A model generated the notes under the pieces. It saw nothing but the letters and a program-made list of their open reading frames with translations, had not been told where the DNA came from and did no database searches. The translations under genes were made by a program, and so were the position numbers. Source: Epithemia pelagica (taxonomy: Eukaryota > Bacillariophyta > Bacillariophyceae > Surirellales > Surirellaceae). From it: a stretch of DNA of 64,000 nt. This document shows, in pieces, positions 21,341 to 31,603 of this stretch. Each line of letters starts with the position of its first letter. The first letter of the stretch is position 1. The DNA is taken from contig OX337235.1 of assembly GCA_946965045.2 (NCBI GenBank), forward strand, positions 1,627,508-1,691,507. Reading direction: 5' to 3'.

Positions 21341-24300
21341 ATGGATCCTCAACCACCCAAGACACCTACGACTCCTAAGGGAGAAGATAACCAAGACAAT
21401 GTCTCGAACACAGACTTATTCGACCACATCATATATACTGTCTGTCAACACTTTACCAAAGAAAGAGCTGACTATTTAATGAAGTGGATGAAATACCATG
21501 GTTTTGAGAACATTACTCATGTTATCTGGTACATGCAAACCAATACTGAGGAATCCATGAACGAACTAACCCAGTACAAGGTCAACAACAAGACGCATGA
21601 TCTGCAAGGTCCTACAAGACAACAGATCAAGCTCTTAGCCTATTGGGCCATACACAAGACCAATGAAATTCAAGATGAGCTATCCAATAGCGACTGGATG
21701 ACCCTAACAAGGAAAGAGTTCAACATTTGGAGGATCAATACAAATTTCTCCAATGGACAACCTAGCCAAGTCCCAGTCTCGCCAATGAAGTCGCCGTCAT
21801 CTGCAAAATCTGTCAGCACAGTTACTGCCGCATCCCAATCTCAACAAGACCTAACGGCGTTCAGAAAGGGAACTAAGCGCGACGCAACTGCATATGAGGT
21901 ATTCAAGGATGAACGATACTACGATTCATTCTGGCGTGTATTCAAGACTACAGCTAAGGGACAAGGCCTATCCAACGTTCTGAATTTCAAGTACACACCT
22001 CCCAAAGATGATGAGTATGCTGAAGAACTATTCCAAGAGCAACAAGTATTTCTTTACTCCGTTCTTGTCCGTATTATCCAGACTGACCAAGGTCGAGCCT
22101 ATGTACGTGAACATGAACATGATGAAGATGTGCGTGCCGTATTGAAGAAGTTACATTCATTACATACCGAATCTGATCTCGCAAAACGAGAAGTCCTACG
22201 TTTAACCAACTACATTTCCAATCTACGTCTTGATGACACATGGCGTGGAACAACACGTCAATTTCTTCTACACTTTCAAGAGCAGCTACGTTTGCTAGAC
22301 AATCTTGTGACATTGTCTGATCGCATCCCTGATCATACCAGGATGACTTTCCTCATGCAAGCTGTAGAAAAGGTACCTGATCTCCGCCGAGTCAAGATCT
22401 TGGACAATGTGGTGAACACAAAATCCGGTGCAAAATCCCTTTGCTATCAATCATATTTCGGTCTCCTTCTAGACGCAGCTTATGACCATGATCAAGCAAC
22501 CCAGTCATCTGCACAAAGTTGCCGTCGACATGTCAAACAACATGATTCACAATACGGCCAAGATACAGACGCTGACTTAACCCCACAAGATGATATGGAG
22601 TATCATGTTCACAACACTAACGTGACATCTGACTCTCCATCCTCTTCATCTAAGGTTAGTCTGCCGCGTGACCTATGGTTCAAACTTTCTGAAGAAGATC
22701 GCAAGTTGATCATTGAGTACAACAAGATGATTCATGCACCATCATCAACAACGCCAAGGAAAGTGCAGACACATGCCCTTGACATTGATCCGGAACCTGA
22801 TCCTGACCCCAGTCAAGAAGCTGTTTCTAAAAATGCTTCACTTGGTGCGACTTCCGAGCATCAAGATGAGTCAGATCCAGTTACACAATTCATCAACCAA
22901 GCCATGACGACTGACATCAATCATCCAGCGTCTGACTTGACCAGTGATTATCCAACGCCAAGTCAAAAACAAGCAAGAAGGTTAGCCTCAAGGCCAATAT
23001 GCATAAACAGGAAGGACACATACTGCATTATCTGTCTTCCAGGAAATCTACTCTCCCAGGAAACCAATTGGTTGACCGTGGTGCTAATGGAGGACTTGCT
23101 GGTTCTGACATGCGCATCCTTTCTAAGACTGGTCGTCATATATCCATTATGGGTATCGACAATCATGAGCTTACTGAGATTCCTATTGTCACATGTGCCG
23201 CTAAGTTTGAAACCAATGATGGACCCATTATTGGCATCTTCAATGAATATGCATTCCACGGAAAAGGACAATCGATCCATACTCCTGGACAATTCGAGCA
23301 CTTTGGACATGCTGTTGATGAACGATCCGTTAAAGTTGATGGAAAACAATGCATCACAACACTTGATGGCCGAGCTATGTCTCTGCACATCAAAGAGGGA
23401 CTAGCATACATTCACTCCTTAGGTATCCCCAGTGATGATGACATGGAGACATTACCTCAGATCATCTTCACATCACCTGATACATGGGATCCTGGTGTTT
23501 TGGATCATTTGCACCCTGCCTCATCACCTGACAGTGCTTCTAACTGGCAACAAGTCAACACTGATGGTAGTATGACGCATTATGGGGAGTACACTGATCG
23601 TGATGTCTGTAACCTCACTCACCTTTTGGATTTACCTTACGATCATGGACCTGATACACCTTCCTTCTCCTCACCCCTTATTGGAGACTCTTGTTCCAAA
23701 CTGTACCATCAAGATCACAACATGAGGACTGAGAAGCGTTATCCTACCGTTAAGAAGATGCCTTACGTCATTAAACGTTTCTGGTCATCTTACTCTTCAG
23801 ATCCTCAATGGTCGCCCACCCGATTTTTCCCAACCCCTTTTCTTCCTTCTCTGCGACAAGGTCTTCTCCTGTACCGAATCTTATGCACCCTATCTTTGTC
23901 CGGATGCCTCTTCAGCGGAGGAGTCACTTCCAAATAAACCCAATGACAAGCAAGCTGACACCGTTTTCATTTGAAGCAAAGGTGAAGATCCATCCGCACA
24001 AATGCCTACGATCAAGAACTGCGACAAAATTTTTGGACAAGCGTTTCCTTACAAACCAGCAGAGGGAAATGGGGAGCAACAACAAGCATGTATAATCCAA
24101 CACGTCAATTTAGAACAAGACGCTTTCAAGCAAGAAGCATGTATCAAGAAGTACATTTTCTGCAAACACAATTCCAATATTGACAAGAAGGTGATCTCAT
24201 GCAGTCAACTTGTGGAATACAATGGACAGGACAACCAGGAACAGGCAACTGAAGATGTTGTTTTCCAATTCAGAGATGTTGTCATACATCAAGGACCTTC

Positions 24301-25458
24301 GAGCAGTAACAACAACCCTGACTACAAAGGAAGTCGCTGGAATGTACTTGTTGATTGGGAGACTGGGGAGATGATCTTTGAGCCTCCAACACCCACCATA
24401 ACCATTGTCTATGGCAAGAAACATGACCTACTGAATGAACTTGCATGGAAGCATTTCAAGCATTTTGTCAAGATCAGTGAATGCCAGCTGCTAAACAGCA
24501 GTCAAGAATCAAGCAGCTCACTTTTTTTGTCAAGTACAAGTTTGGTTACCCACACGTTCCACAGACACACAAAGAAGCAATTGTTTTAGACAAGCCACAT
24601 GGCAAAAACAAGTGGCAAGACACTACCGATTTTGGACCCTCACAGATTCAATCACTCAAGACATTGAAGGATCATGATCAAGTTCAAGTCCATCTTGGGA
24701 AAATGTTAGATGCACAAGAAGAGTATCACAACAAGATTCAAGTCTATCTTGTGAAACATGATGATAGATGCAAGGCACTTCTTGTCACGTGTGAACATTT
24801 TACCAAAGAACCAGTTGAGGCAATCTGTCCATGTGCTATTTCCTTGTGCAACTTCCATACTACCATCTTCCTTGGGCCTCTCAATGATATGGATATATGG
24901 AGAGCATACATTGGAAATGCATGCAACCTGAAAGCTTTAGCTGGGCAGAAGACCTTGATAGTCGCAAGACAAGAACTCAAGGAAATATGTCACACCTTGG
25001 TTACCTACTACAAGACCTCAAATGGATTCGATTCTTCAGGAGAACGTCAACATGACTGTTTATTTGATGTCTTTCTTGATATGGATTTGTCACCAAGTAA
25101 AGCAATTCCCAATGTTTGGATGAAGAAAGCACCCGGGGAGAAGAGCTCTGAAGGTATCTGCAACAACTTAACACTCAAGAATGTTGGATTTATTATCAAC
25201 TGCCTCGGACGTTTTTATACACCAATCCAGAAGATGTTCTCGGCAAACATTGGAAATTCTCCACATGATAGACGATGTCCAAGACCTTCTTCTTCTTCTG
25301 GAATGGAAACAATCACAAGAACGACAAAGGAAAATAACAATCCTCACTCGACAAATTGTGGGGAGTGGCAGAATTCTCACCAACAACTAGGTGGTGGTGG
25401 AATCTACAACTCATCGACTGATGCTAGTGTTTTATGGCATCCGATGACATTTTCGTAA
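21341..25458 (+). pseudogene. Copia gag-pol remnant of int2
   Basis: gag begins at the ATG at 21341 (MDPQPPKTPTTPKGEDNQ). A one-base loss near 22950 moves the frame. The next piece (from 22999) holds the protease signature VDRGANGGLAGSD and the following GIDNHEL, DEY-like and GLAYIHSLGIPSDDDMETLPQIIF blocks. After WDPGVLDHLHP the frame passes straight to RYPTVKK, the region behind the integrase core, so the DDE core is absent. Later pieces (24002-24589, 24481-25458) hold the chromo-like RWNVLVDWETGEMIFEPP segment and the front half of RT (LNDMDIWRAYIGNA, SPSKAIPNVWMKKA). The YxDD box and RNase H are missing. Several frame breaks; not translatable as one protein. Confidence 0.85.
25358..25365 (+). 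other. polypurine tract of int2
   Basis: GTGGGGAG immediately before LTR 3. The identical tract precedes the 3' LTR at 61731. This is the expected plus-strand primer site of an LTR element. Confidence 0.7.
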
Positions 25459-26073
25459 AAGTGAGAAAAGAATGACGGCATGCTCGCAGACCTTTTAATT
25501 CGGCCAAGGCATGCTCGCAATGCAAGTGTTATGAGCGACCGATCGGATATTAATTATGGCCCAACACGTGCACGCCCATTATTCTCAAGCGCGCGCAATC
25601 AATATCCGAGTACGCACCTCCACGACTTAGCCCAACGGCCTAAGTAACCGAAGCACGAATCACGATCACGCGAGACCATATCTCTATTCCCACAAATCAA
25701 AGAATGCAAACGGCAACGCGCCAAGGAAACTACCTATATCATGACAAAGCAAGAGCTGTTGGCATTGGTATATGATATACAAGTGCATATACTTCCAATA
25801 CACAATATCCATGTCTACTCCAACCAGACCAGTCCTGTCAGCGCCATGAATATATTAGTCATGCACCCTGACCAGACCTGCACACCCACACACACACCGT
25901 AGTCCTAAAGCTCACAATCATTAACATTACCATATCATCACGTCTTCAGTGTCCTGACTATCCCTACGATAGAACCCTTGGGTTTCCTTTGTTCTCTGAC
26001 CCGTGGAGAACCTTGGTATCAGTTGGTAATCGATTGTGGCTCTTCTAGAGCGTGTATTGATGAATCTCTACTA
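25366..26073 (+). repeat. LTR 3 (3' outer LTR)
   Basis: 708 bp, same ends as LTR 1. Followed by ACACT, the second copy of the target duplication. Confidence 0.9.
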
Positions 26074-26078
26074 ACACT

Positions 26079-26539
26079 ATGCGTCCCTTCTGCTCCTACA
26101 CCCGTCCCTTCTACTCCTACACCTGTCATCCCTTCACTTTCACCTAGCATCCCTCCTGTACCTGCCACTGTCCCACCTGACGCTTGTTCCACGGTTTCTC
26201 CCATTCCTGCACCTCACTGACGTTCGTCCAGGCTCCCGCTCCCACTTCCCCTCCTTGCAGTGCATCAGTGCCTCCTCCTTCTACATTTTTTGGTGGTTGT
26301 GGTTCTCCAGGGAAGATCTCTCATTTGTGCCTCCTGATGTGCCGCAACATCTGGGAGGTACAATCAACTTCATCCTGGGTTGGAGAGCCATTTTCATCCA
26401 CAATCTGCACGGTCCACTCCATCTTTGCCCTGGCCTTCACAATGATGCAGGGAATATTACCTGTCTTGATGATGGCCTTTGTACCCACTGAGAGGCTAGG
26501 GTTCTTCTTCTGGGGTTGCTTGGTTGCTGTCGTTGCCAT
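26079..26539 (-). pseudogene. broken N-terminal part of a DNA-transposon protein
   Basis: From the ATG at 26539 the minus strand reads MATTATKQPQKKNPSLSVGT, then AIIKTGNIPCIIVKARAKMEWTVQ... and a TGA after IRRHK (26321). The same frame continues with EIFPGEPQPPKNVEGGGTD. It then runs into Pro/Ser/Thr-coding repeats at the Copia insertion site, whose other half is at 17000-17125. A small beta-type domain at this place also heads the piggyBac-like protein at 29120, suggesting a related transposase, but the catalytic part is gone. Confidence 0.5.
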
Positions 26540-26984
26540 TGCTGAACTCTTTTTGATTTTCCTATGCCAACTTTTCAATTCTAAAGATGGAAAACAATGA
26601 TTGTTATCTTTAGAACTACCGAAATAGCAAAGTAAAGTTCGTATCACATACGAAAGATTCTGAATTAGTTGAATGCATATTGCATGTGATTGTTGTTGAA
26701 TGATCAGAGGAGGGAACGAGTGTTCAATGTTTGATTTTGGAAAGATGTGAGGCAATATATGGCAGGAAGCACAAACAAGACCTCAAAGCACGTGCCAACA
26801 ATGGCCACAATGTTCAACGGCAACGAATGCCGAGTATGTCAGCATTGCACTGCATGCACATATAACACATCGTCAGCAAATCAGTCCTAATGCTTTTGAT
26901 GGCCTGGATGTGCTCCATACCCTTATGTGGCGTCTTATTGCAACAGTCTCTATTACCTGCCCACCATGCCCACAATGGCACGAA

Positions 26985-27200
26985 GTTCGACAATGGCCAT
27001 GCCTTAGCTATTAATATCTCTATAACCATGGTGGTTCTATGAAAAGTGATATTACAGGGACCTTAGACATTGTTTCGAGTCTACAATGCTTGATCCTTAT
27101 GGGTATATCATGGATATTGGTGAAGTAAATCCAGATTCCCAAACCCTCGATTTGGGCGCAAACTAGGCCTCCATGGGCACGACACCCTAGTAGGCACTAG
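26985..27200 (-). repeat. right terminal inverted repeat of the outer DNA transposon
   Basis: Reverse complement aligns with 16308-16525. The terminal 18 bases are identical. Confidence 0.65.
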
Positions 27201-27372
27201 AGGGAAGCTTTTAGCTCAGACTATGATCATTGAAGATGCTCCTATCATCTACAGCTCATAATATGTTCTATTATTCAATTTGCCATAGGCATATACCATA
27301 AAATATAATATACGATATACGATAGACTCTAATGTAAGTCTACAATGGCCACTGGGCATACTGGAGAACAAG

Positions 27373-27641
27373 AGGTTGGACCCGCGAGATCAAATCGATG
27401 CGGGCAGTTTTCTCGCGCTTCCCAGCCTTTGCGGGTCCAAATACCCGCGTGTTCCGCAGCTCCGCACTATATAGGATTTTATGTACTCTGCACAAATATG
27501 ACGTACGGGCGGTCAGACCTAGAAAGCACCAAATCGGTGCGCCCCGCCTTTACTGTGCGTAGGTGCGAGAAGTGCGGATCGGACCAGCTAGTCTCTTTCG
27601 AAGCGGTGCCAGGGATCAGCAACGCGGTGCGGGTCCAACCT
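27373..27641. mobile_element. small inverted-repeat element (MITE, possibly hAT type)
   Basis: The ends are the inverted repeat AGGTTGGACCCGC (27373-27385 and 27629-27641). The flanking octamers are AGAACAAG on the left and AGAACATT on the right, six of eight identical, which would fit an aged 8-bp hAT-type target duplication. It is GC-rich inside and 269 bp long. The open frame across it (27345-27653) is not protein-like. Confidence 0.55.
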
Positions 27642-27971
27642 AGAACATTGTAGATTGAAGAATATCGTAAATCGTAAAAGTCAATAATTTTTTAAATAAA
27701 CTGCTAACCCCCTCGACATTCCACATTCCACATTCCACCATAAGCCATAAGCCATAAACCAGCAAGAGTAAGGAGGACAACGTTCATACAACTTACATTT
27801 AGCTCTGGTAGCCTTGTACCTCTACTAGCTAGAGTAGAGGTTAGAGTTAGAGGTGTGTCCCGCGAGTCAAAGTTGGATGATTTAGAATTTGGACCTGCGC
27901 TGGCTTTCATACAGGGAGCAGCGCACCGCATCTCCTACGTAGCATCTCTACTACTCTTTACTCCTCTACTA

Positions 27972-28080
27972 GCGTCTATTCTACCCCTGTACTCATATGA
28001 GGACAAATCCTCATATGAGTCATATGAGGACAAATCCTCATATGAGCGGCGACTTTCAAATGAAGAATATCAAATCAATA
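27972..28080. mobile_element. isolated end of the piggyBac-like / MITE family
   Basis: GTCTATTCTACCCC followed by paired CTCATATGAGGAC palindromes (the palindrome unit is repeated) and the subterminal stretch reading TTTCAAATGAAGAATATCAA, which matches one end of the MITE at 41159-41500. The other end is not found nearby, so it is a truncated copy. Confidence 0.7.
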
Positions 28081-28874
28081 ACTTAGTAGCTAGAGTCCTA
28101 ACAATAGCGCACATGTCTACCTACTCCTACTGGCTACAGGTAATAACAGTAGAACAGACACATAGTTTGTGTTCATTGCCCATATCCTAAGTACTACCTA
28201 GAAGTAGGAAATAAATTACCTCTAGGTAGGTAGGTAGGTAGAACTGTTGGTAAGATAATAGGAGTATTCATAAATTGATTACTTGGTTGTTGCGAGTACT
28301 TGTAACATGCTTTCATTTTTTCGCAGATGTCACAGCTTCCGGTCGATGCTCTGAGTGTGATGGAACCAGAGTTGCTGACACTCCAAAGGTGAATCAGAAT
28401 CTCTTCGGTGGAGAAAAGCTGATGGTATTTTTCAACCAGGGGAGTAAAAGAAACAGAGATCCGAGTCTGTCCGCATTTCTTATGTATTCAGCTTCGAAGT
28501 TACCTATTTGGCGTCTGACCGGACACCGAAACACTACGCAGCTCTAGCAGCTAGAAGCTAGGAGTAGTCGCAATGAATTGGAGTGCGGGTCGGACCAGCT
28601 GATAGGCCATTGCGACAATCGCACATCTACTTGTACCGCGTACCCACAACTACTCCTAGCAAAGTACCGGCTAGCTTCTCTGTAGCTGAAGCTCTACTCT
28701 AGTAGAGCTAGCTCATTCGTATTGTACTCGGATTACCTTCTCTGTAGCTCTACTCTTTCTAGGTAGCTCTAGCCTCTCGCGTTCTAGAGGAGTAGTTGTT
28801 ACTCTTGACGTAAGAGTACAAAAGATAGAAGGGGAGATAGAGACGATAGACTCCTCTCTACTACTCCCAGTCTA
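28081..28874. other. gene-free stretch
   Basis: Short frames only. A 90-codon frame at 28275-28547 has no recognisable motif. Runs of GTAGGTAGGTAGGTAG and TCTAGTAGAG-type short palindromes occur. Confidence 0.4.
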
Positions 28875-31603
28875 GTGTCTATTCTACCCCGGTCCTCATA
28901 TGAGGACAAATCCTCATATGAGGCCACTTTTCAACGTAGCATGTCAAATCATTCATGTACTCCTAAGAGTGTTTTTATTACAGATTCGTAATCTCCATAC
29001 TTTAAAACATATCTCATAATATTCTCATGCTTTAATAATGATGAGTAGTGAAGATATAGTGTGAAAAGAAAAGACTACCCGCGTTGTGTGCGCATTAGAA
29101 AAAAAATTTCCATGTCACAATGGCGCCTCCAGATCCACGCCGTACACCCAATTCCATTGTTTTGGCCAAGGCCATGCATGTGACATCTCTTGCAGAGTGT
29201 TCCAGAAGGTATGGAAGCAATGCAAAGACGAAAAGGCTGTTTGGGAAGGTGGTTGAAGCTTCCATCCAATGGGGCCCCAATGGAAGGTCCACAACAATGG
29301 TGACTGTGAACTTCTATATGGGAAGTTTGGAGGTGATCAAGCAGAAGACACTCAACCTGAGGAGTGTCATTACTCCCAGTGATGAAGAGCTGCTAGCCTA
29401 TGCCCGTTTCAGGCATCAGCATGAGAGAAATCAACCCCCACAAGCTTCGACGACTGCAGAGGGAAATTCCGCGGCCACAACGGCAACCAACACCAATACG
29501 GGTCAAGCTGCGGCATCTGAGCCTCCTGCACCACAGCAGGCCATCCAGGGGACACAGACAGCAACAGGGAACCAGGAGAGTGCAGTGGGAGAGTCAAACA
29601 ATCCACCAGATTGTGAGTGTCAAGTCCATGATGTGAAATGGCATAAGGGCACTTCGTCATCTCCATTGAATTGCAATTCGATGGGACGTGTTTCTCCAAG
29701 GGATTGGACTTTCAGGACACCTATTGGAGAGAGACTTACTCCAGGAAGTGATAGACAGGGCTTGCTATCCAGATTGGACTACTTCCTGATGACATTCCCT
29801 CCGCGGCAGTTTGACTTGATGCACAGGCTCACAAATGGGCAGCTTGCAAAAATTGAGAGACCTTCAATGACTAAAGGAGAATTACTCAAGTTCTTTGGCA
29901 TTACTATATTGATAACCCGCCATGAATTCACCTCAAGGGCAAACTTATGGTCAAGTACAGCAACAAGTCGGTACGGAGTGGCACCTGCCTTCGGTAAGAC
30001 TAGTATGTCAAGAAAGCGTTTTGATGACATCTTTAGATGTCTCCGCTTCTCTGAGCAACCAGAATCACGCCCTTCCTCAATGAGATCAGAGACATACAGG
30101 TGGAAGCTTGTGGATGACTTCATTGAAAACTTCAATCAGCATCGTGCTTCGCACTTCCAACCTTGCGAACGCATCTGTGTTGACGAATCAATGATCCGTT
30201 GGTATGGTCTGGGTGGCCACTGGATAAACATTGGTCTACCACAGTATGTGGCAATTGACAGGAAGCCTGAGAATGGATGCGAGATCCAAAACTCTGCTTG
30301 CGGTGGATCTGGGATATTTTGTCGTCTCAAGCTTGTCAAGACTGCCGAAGAAGATGGATTGAATCATGAGGAGGACGATGACACAACACTCCTCATGAAT
30401 CATGGGACAGCTGTCCTCAGAGAATTAGTGGAACCATGGGCTCATTCACAGCGTGTTGTCTGTGCCGACTCCTACTTTGCTTCTGTGAATACGGCAGAGG
30501 AGATGGCAAAGATGGGACTCCGATTTATCGGAGTTGTGAAGACTGCAACTCGCAAGTATCCAATGGTGTACCTGTCAAACGTTGAACTACTTTCTCGTGG
30601 GGATCGCACTGGTCTCATAAGGAAAGATGCAGATGAACAAGCCACCATGATGGCTTTTGTGTGGATGGATAGGGAACGGCGCTATTTTGTTGCAAATACA
30701 TCTTCTCTTGCGGAAGGAGAGCCGTACACACGAACAAGGTGGCGCCAAATTTCTGATGAGGCAGATGCAGAGCCAGAGCGTGTGGAATTGACAGTGGCAC
30801 AGCCCCAAGCATGTGAGATCTATTACAAGACATGTGGACTAATAGATCAGCATAACAGGTGCCGACAAGACACTCTCAAAATGGAAATCAAAGTCGAAAC
30901 GAAGCGATGGTGGGTACGTGTGGGGCTTGGAGTGTTTGCAATGTGTGTGGTGGACTCTTGGCTTTTGTATTCTGGGGCAACCCTGACAAAGGAAAAGCAA
31001 CAAGACTATTATGCACTGCTTGCAGAGGAATTAATAGACAACACATTCGACAGAAGTGGAGTCCCTTGTTCTGCAAGAAGAAGAGGGCGAGTGAGTGACG
31101 GAACAGATAATGCCGAAAGCCCATCAGATCTCATCAATCCACGCAGTGGACAAGCAAGGGCAGGCATTGACATCCATCTGAGCCCAACCAAGAGAAGGAG
31201 GAAGGTTGGTGGAGTTGCAACAAACCAATGTGCACAAGGAAAATGTAGAGTATGTCGAAAGAAAACAAAGTATATCTGTTCACAGTGTGAAGACAGTGAA
31301 ACTCCCTCCGACAGAAATTGTTGGATTTGCCATACAGAAACTGGCCGGATGTGCTTTCCAACACACGTAGCATCTTGCCACATTAACATAGAACATGATG
31401 GTTGATTGTGGTCTAATACTTTTCATTTTTAGTTGTTCATTTTTATGGTCAAACGGCAGATTCCCATGGTCGGGGTACATTTTTTGTTCCTTGGTTCGTA
31501 CAAAAGATACTGGGGGCTACGTATGCATGTTATTCGTAGGATTGTCCTCATATGAGGACAACCGCTGTCCTCATATGAGGACAAATCGGGGTAGAATAGA
31601 CAC
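28875..31603 (+). mobile_element. complete piggyBac-like transposon
   Basis: 2729 bp bounded by the inverted repeat GTGTCTATTCTACCCCG (28875 and, inverted, ending 31603). Both ends carry subterminal copies of the palindrome CCTCATATGAGG, one or two per end. The bases outside are TCTA on the left and TAGA on the right. So the site reads TA (or CTAG if the terminal G is shared), not the TTAA of known piggyBac elements. It contains one intact transposase gene. The element at 41159-41500 has the same two ends and is its deletion derivative. Confidence 0.85.
29120..31405 (+). CDS. piggyBac-like (DDE_Tnp_1_7) transposase, apparently intact
   Basis: 761 residues from the ATG at 29120, no stop or frameshift. 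Residues 1-100 form a small N-terminal domain with W-G-P and T-V-N-F-Y motifs. 110-170 is a low-complexity linker. The transposase core follows, with the catalytic Asp triad seen as D355 (CVDESMIRW), D450 (CADSYFAS) and D576 (GLIDQHNR), the order and contexts of piggyBac D-D-D. The C-terminus has a basic patch (PTKRRRK) and a Cys/His-rich finger (CRVCRKKTKYICSQC...CWICHTETGRMCFPTHVASCH), like the CRD that binds transposon ends. Expected role: cut-and-paste movement of the surrounding element. It has few signs of decay, so it may still be active. Confidence 0.92.
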   Translation: MAPPDPRRTPNSIVLAKAMHVTSLAECSRRYGSNAKTKRLFGKVVEASIQWGPNGRSTTMVTVNFYMGSLEVIKQKTLNLRSVITPSDEELLAYARFRHQHERNQPPQASTTAEGNSAATTATNTNTGQAAASEPPAPQQAIQGTQTATGNQESAVGESNNPPDCECQVHDVKWHKGTSSSPLNCNSMGRVSPRDWTFRTPIGERLTPGSDRQGLLSRLDYFLMTFPPRQFDLMHRLTNGQLAKIERPSMTKGELLKFFGITILITRHEFTSRANLWSSTATSRYGVAPAFGKTSMSRKRFDDIFRCLRFSEQPESRPSSMRSETYRWKLVDDFIENFNQHRASHFQPCERICVDESMIRWYGLGGHWINIGLPQYVAIDRKPENGCEIQNSACGGSGIFCRLKLVKTAEEDGLNHEEDDDTTLLMNHGTAVLRELVEPWAHSQRVVCADSYFASVNTAEEMAKMGLRFIGVVKTATRKYPMVYLSNVELLSRGDRTGLIRKDADEQATMMAFVWMDRERRYFVANTSSLAEGEPYTRTRWRQISDEADAEPERVELTVAQPQACEIYYKTCGLIDQHNRCRQDTLKMEIKVETKRWWVRVGLGVFAMCVVDSWLLYSGATLTKEKQQDYYALLAEELIDNTFDRSGVPCSARRRGRVSDGTDNAESPSDLINPRSGQARAGIDIHLSPTKRRRKVGGVATNQCAQGKCRVCRKKTKYICSQCEDSETPSDRNCWICHTETGRMCFPTHVASCHINIEHDG

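Larger units (their letters stand above)
17131..26073 (+). mobile_element. chimeric Copia structure: LTR - int1 - LTR - int2 - LTR
   Basis: Outer LTRs at 17131-17838 and 25366-26073 are both 708 bp and differ at only about seven sites by eye. They are bounded by the direct repeat ACACT (17126-17130 and 26074-26078). A third LTR at 20108-20829 (722 bp) matches them in its first ~540 bases but has a different 3' third. int1 (17839-20107) contains only gag and stops abruptly at the middle LTR with no polypurine tract. int2 (20830-25365) runs from gag to a pol remnant and ends in the purine tract GTGGGGAG. The simplest history is insertion of a related copy into the gag region of the first, then homologous deletion between their internal regions. 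The total inserted length is 8943 bp. Confidence 0.85.
16308..27200. mobile_element. decayed DNA transposon with long inverted ends, host of the Copia insertion
   Basis: The left end (16308 onwards) and the reverse complement of the right end (27200 downwards) both begin CTAGTGCCTACTAGGGTG. They stay aligned for about 220 bases with substitutions, sharing TTTGCGCCCAAATCG, GGGTT(T)GGGAAT, ACAATG..AAGGTCCC and CCATGGTTATAGA...TAGCTAAGG. Without the Copia insertion (17131-26073 plus one target copy) it is about 1.95 kb. Inside the right end is a broken minus-strand frame (26539-26079) resembling the N-terminus of a transposon protein. Both ends read TA followed by GTGCC, like the ends of the piggyBac-like element at 28875 (TA then GTGTC), so the same superfamily is possible but unproven. 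Confidence 0.65.

Noticed and set aside
22940-22960. Programmed gag-protease frameshift in int2
   Set aside because: The other copies read through this place in one frame (int3) or without the shift (int1), so a one-base loss is more likely.
27345-27653. 102-codon frame as a gene
   Set aside because: It overlaps the MITE and its inverted ends exactly; composition is explained by the repeat.
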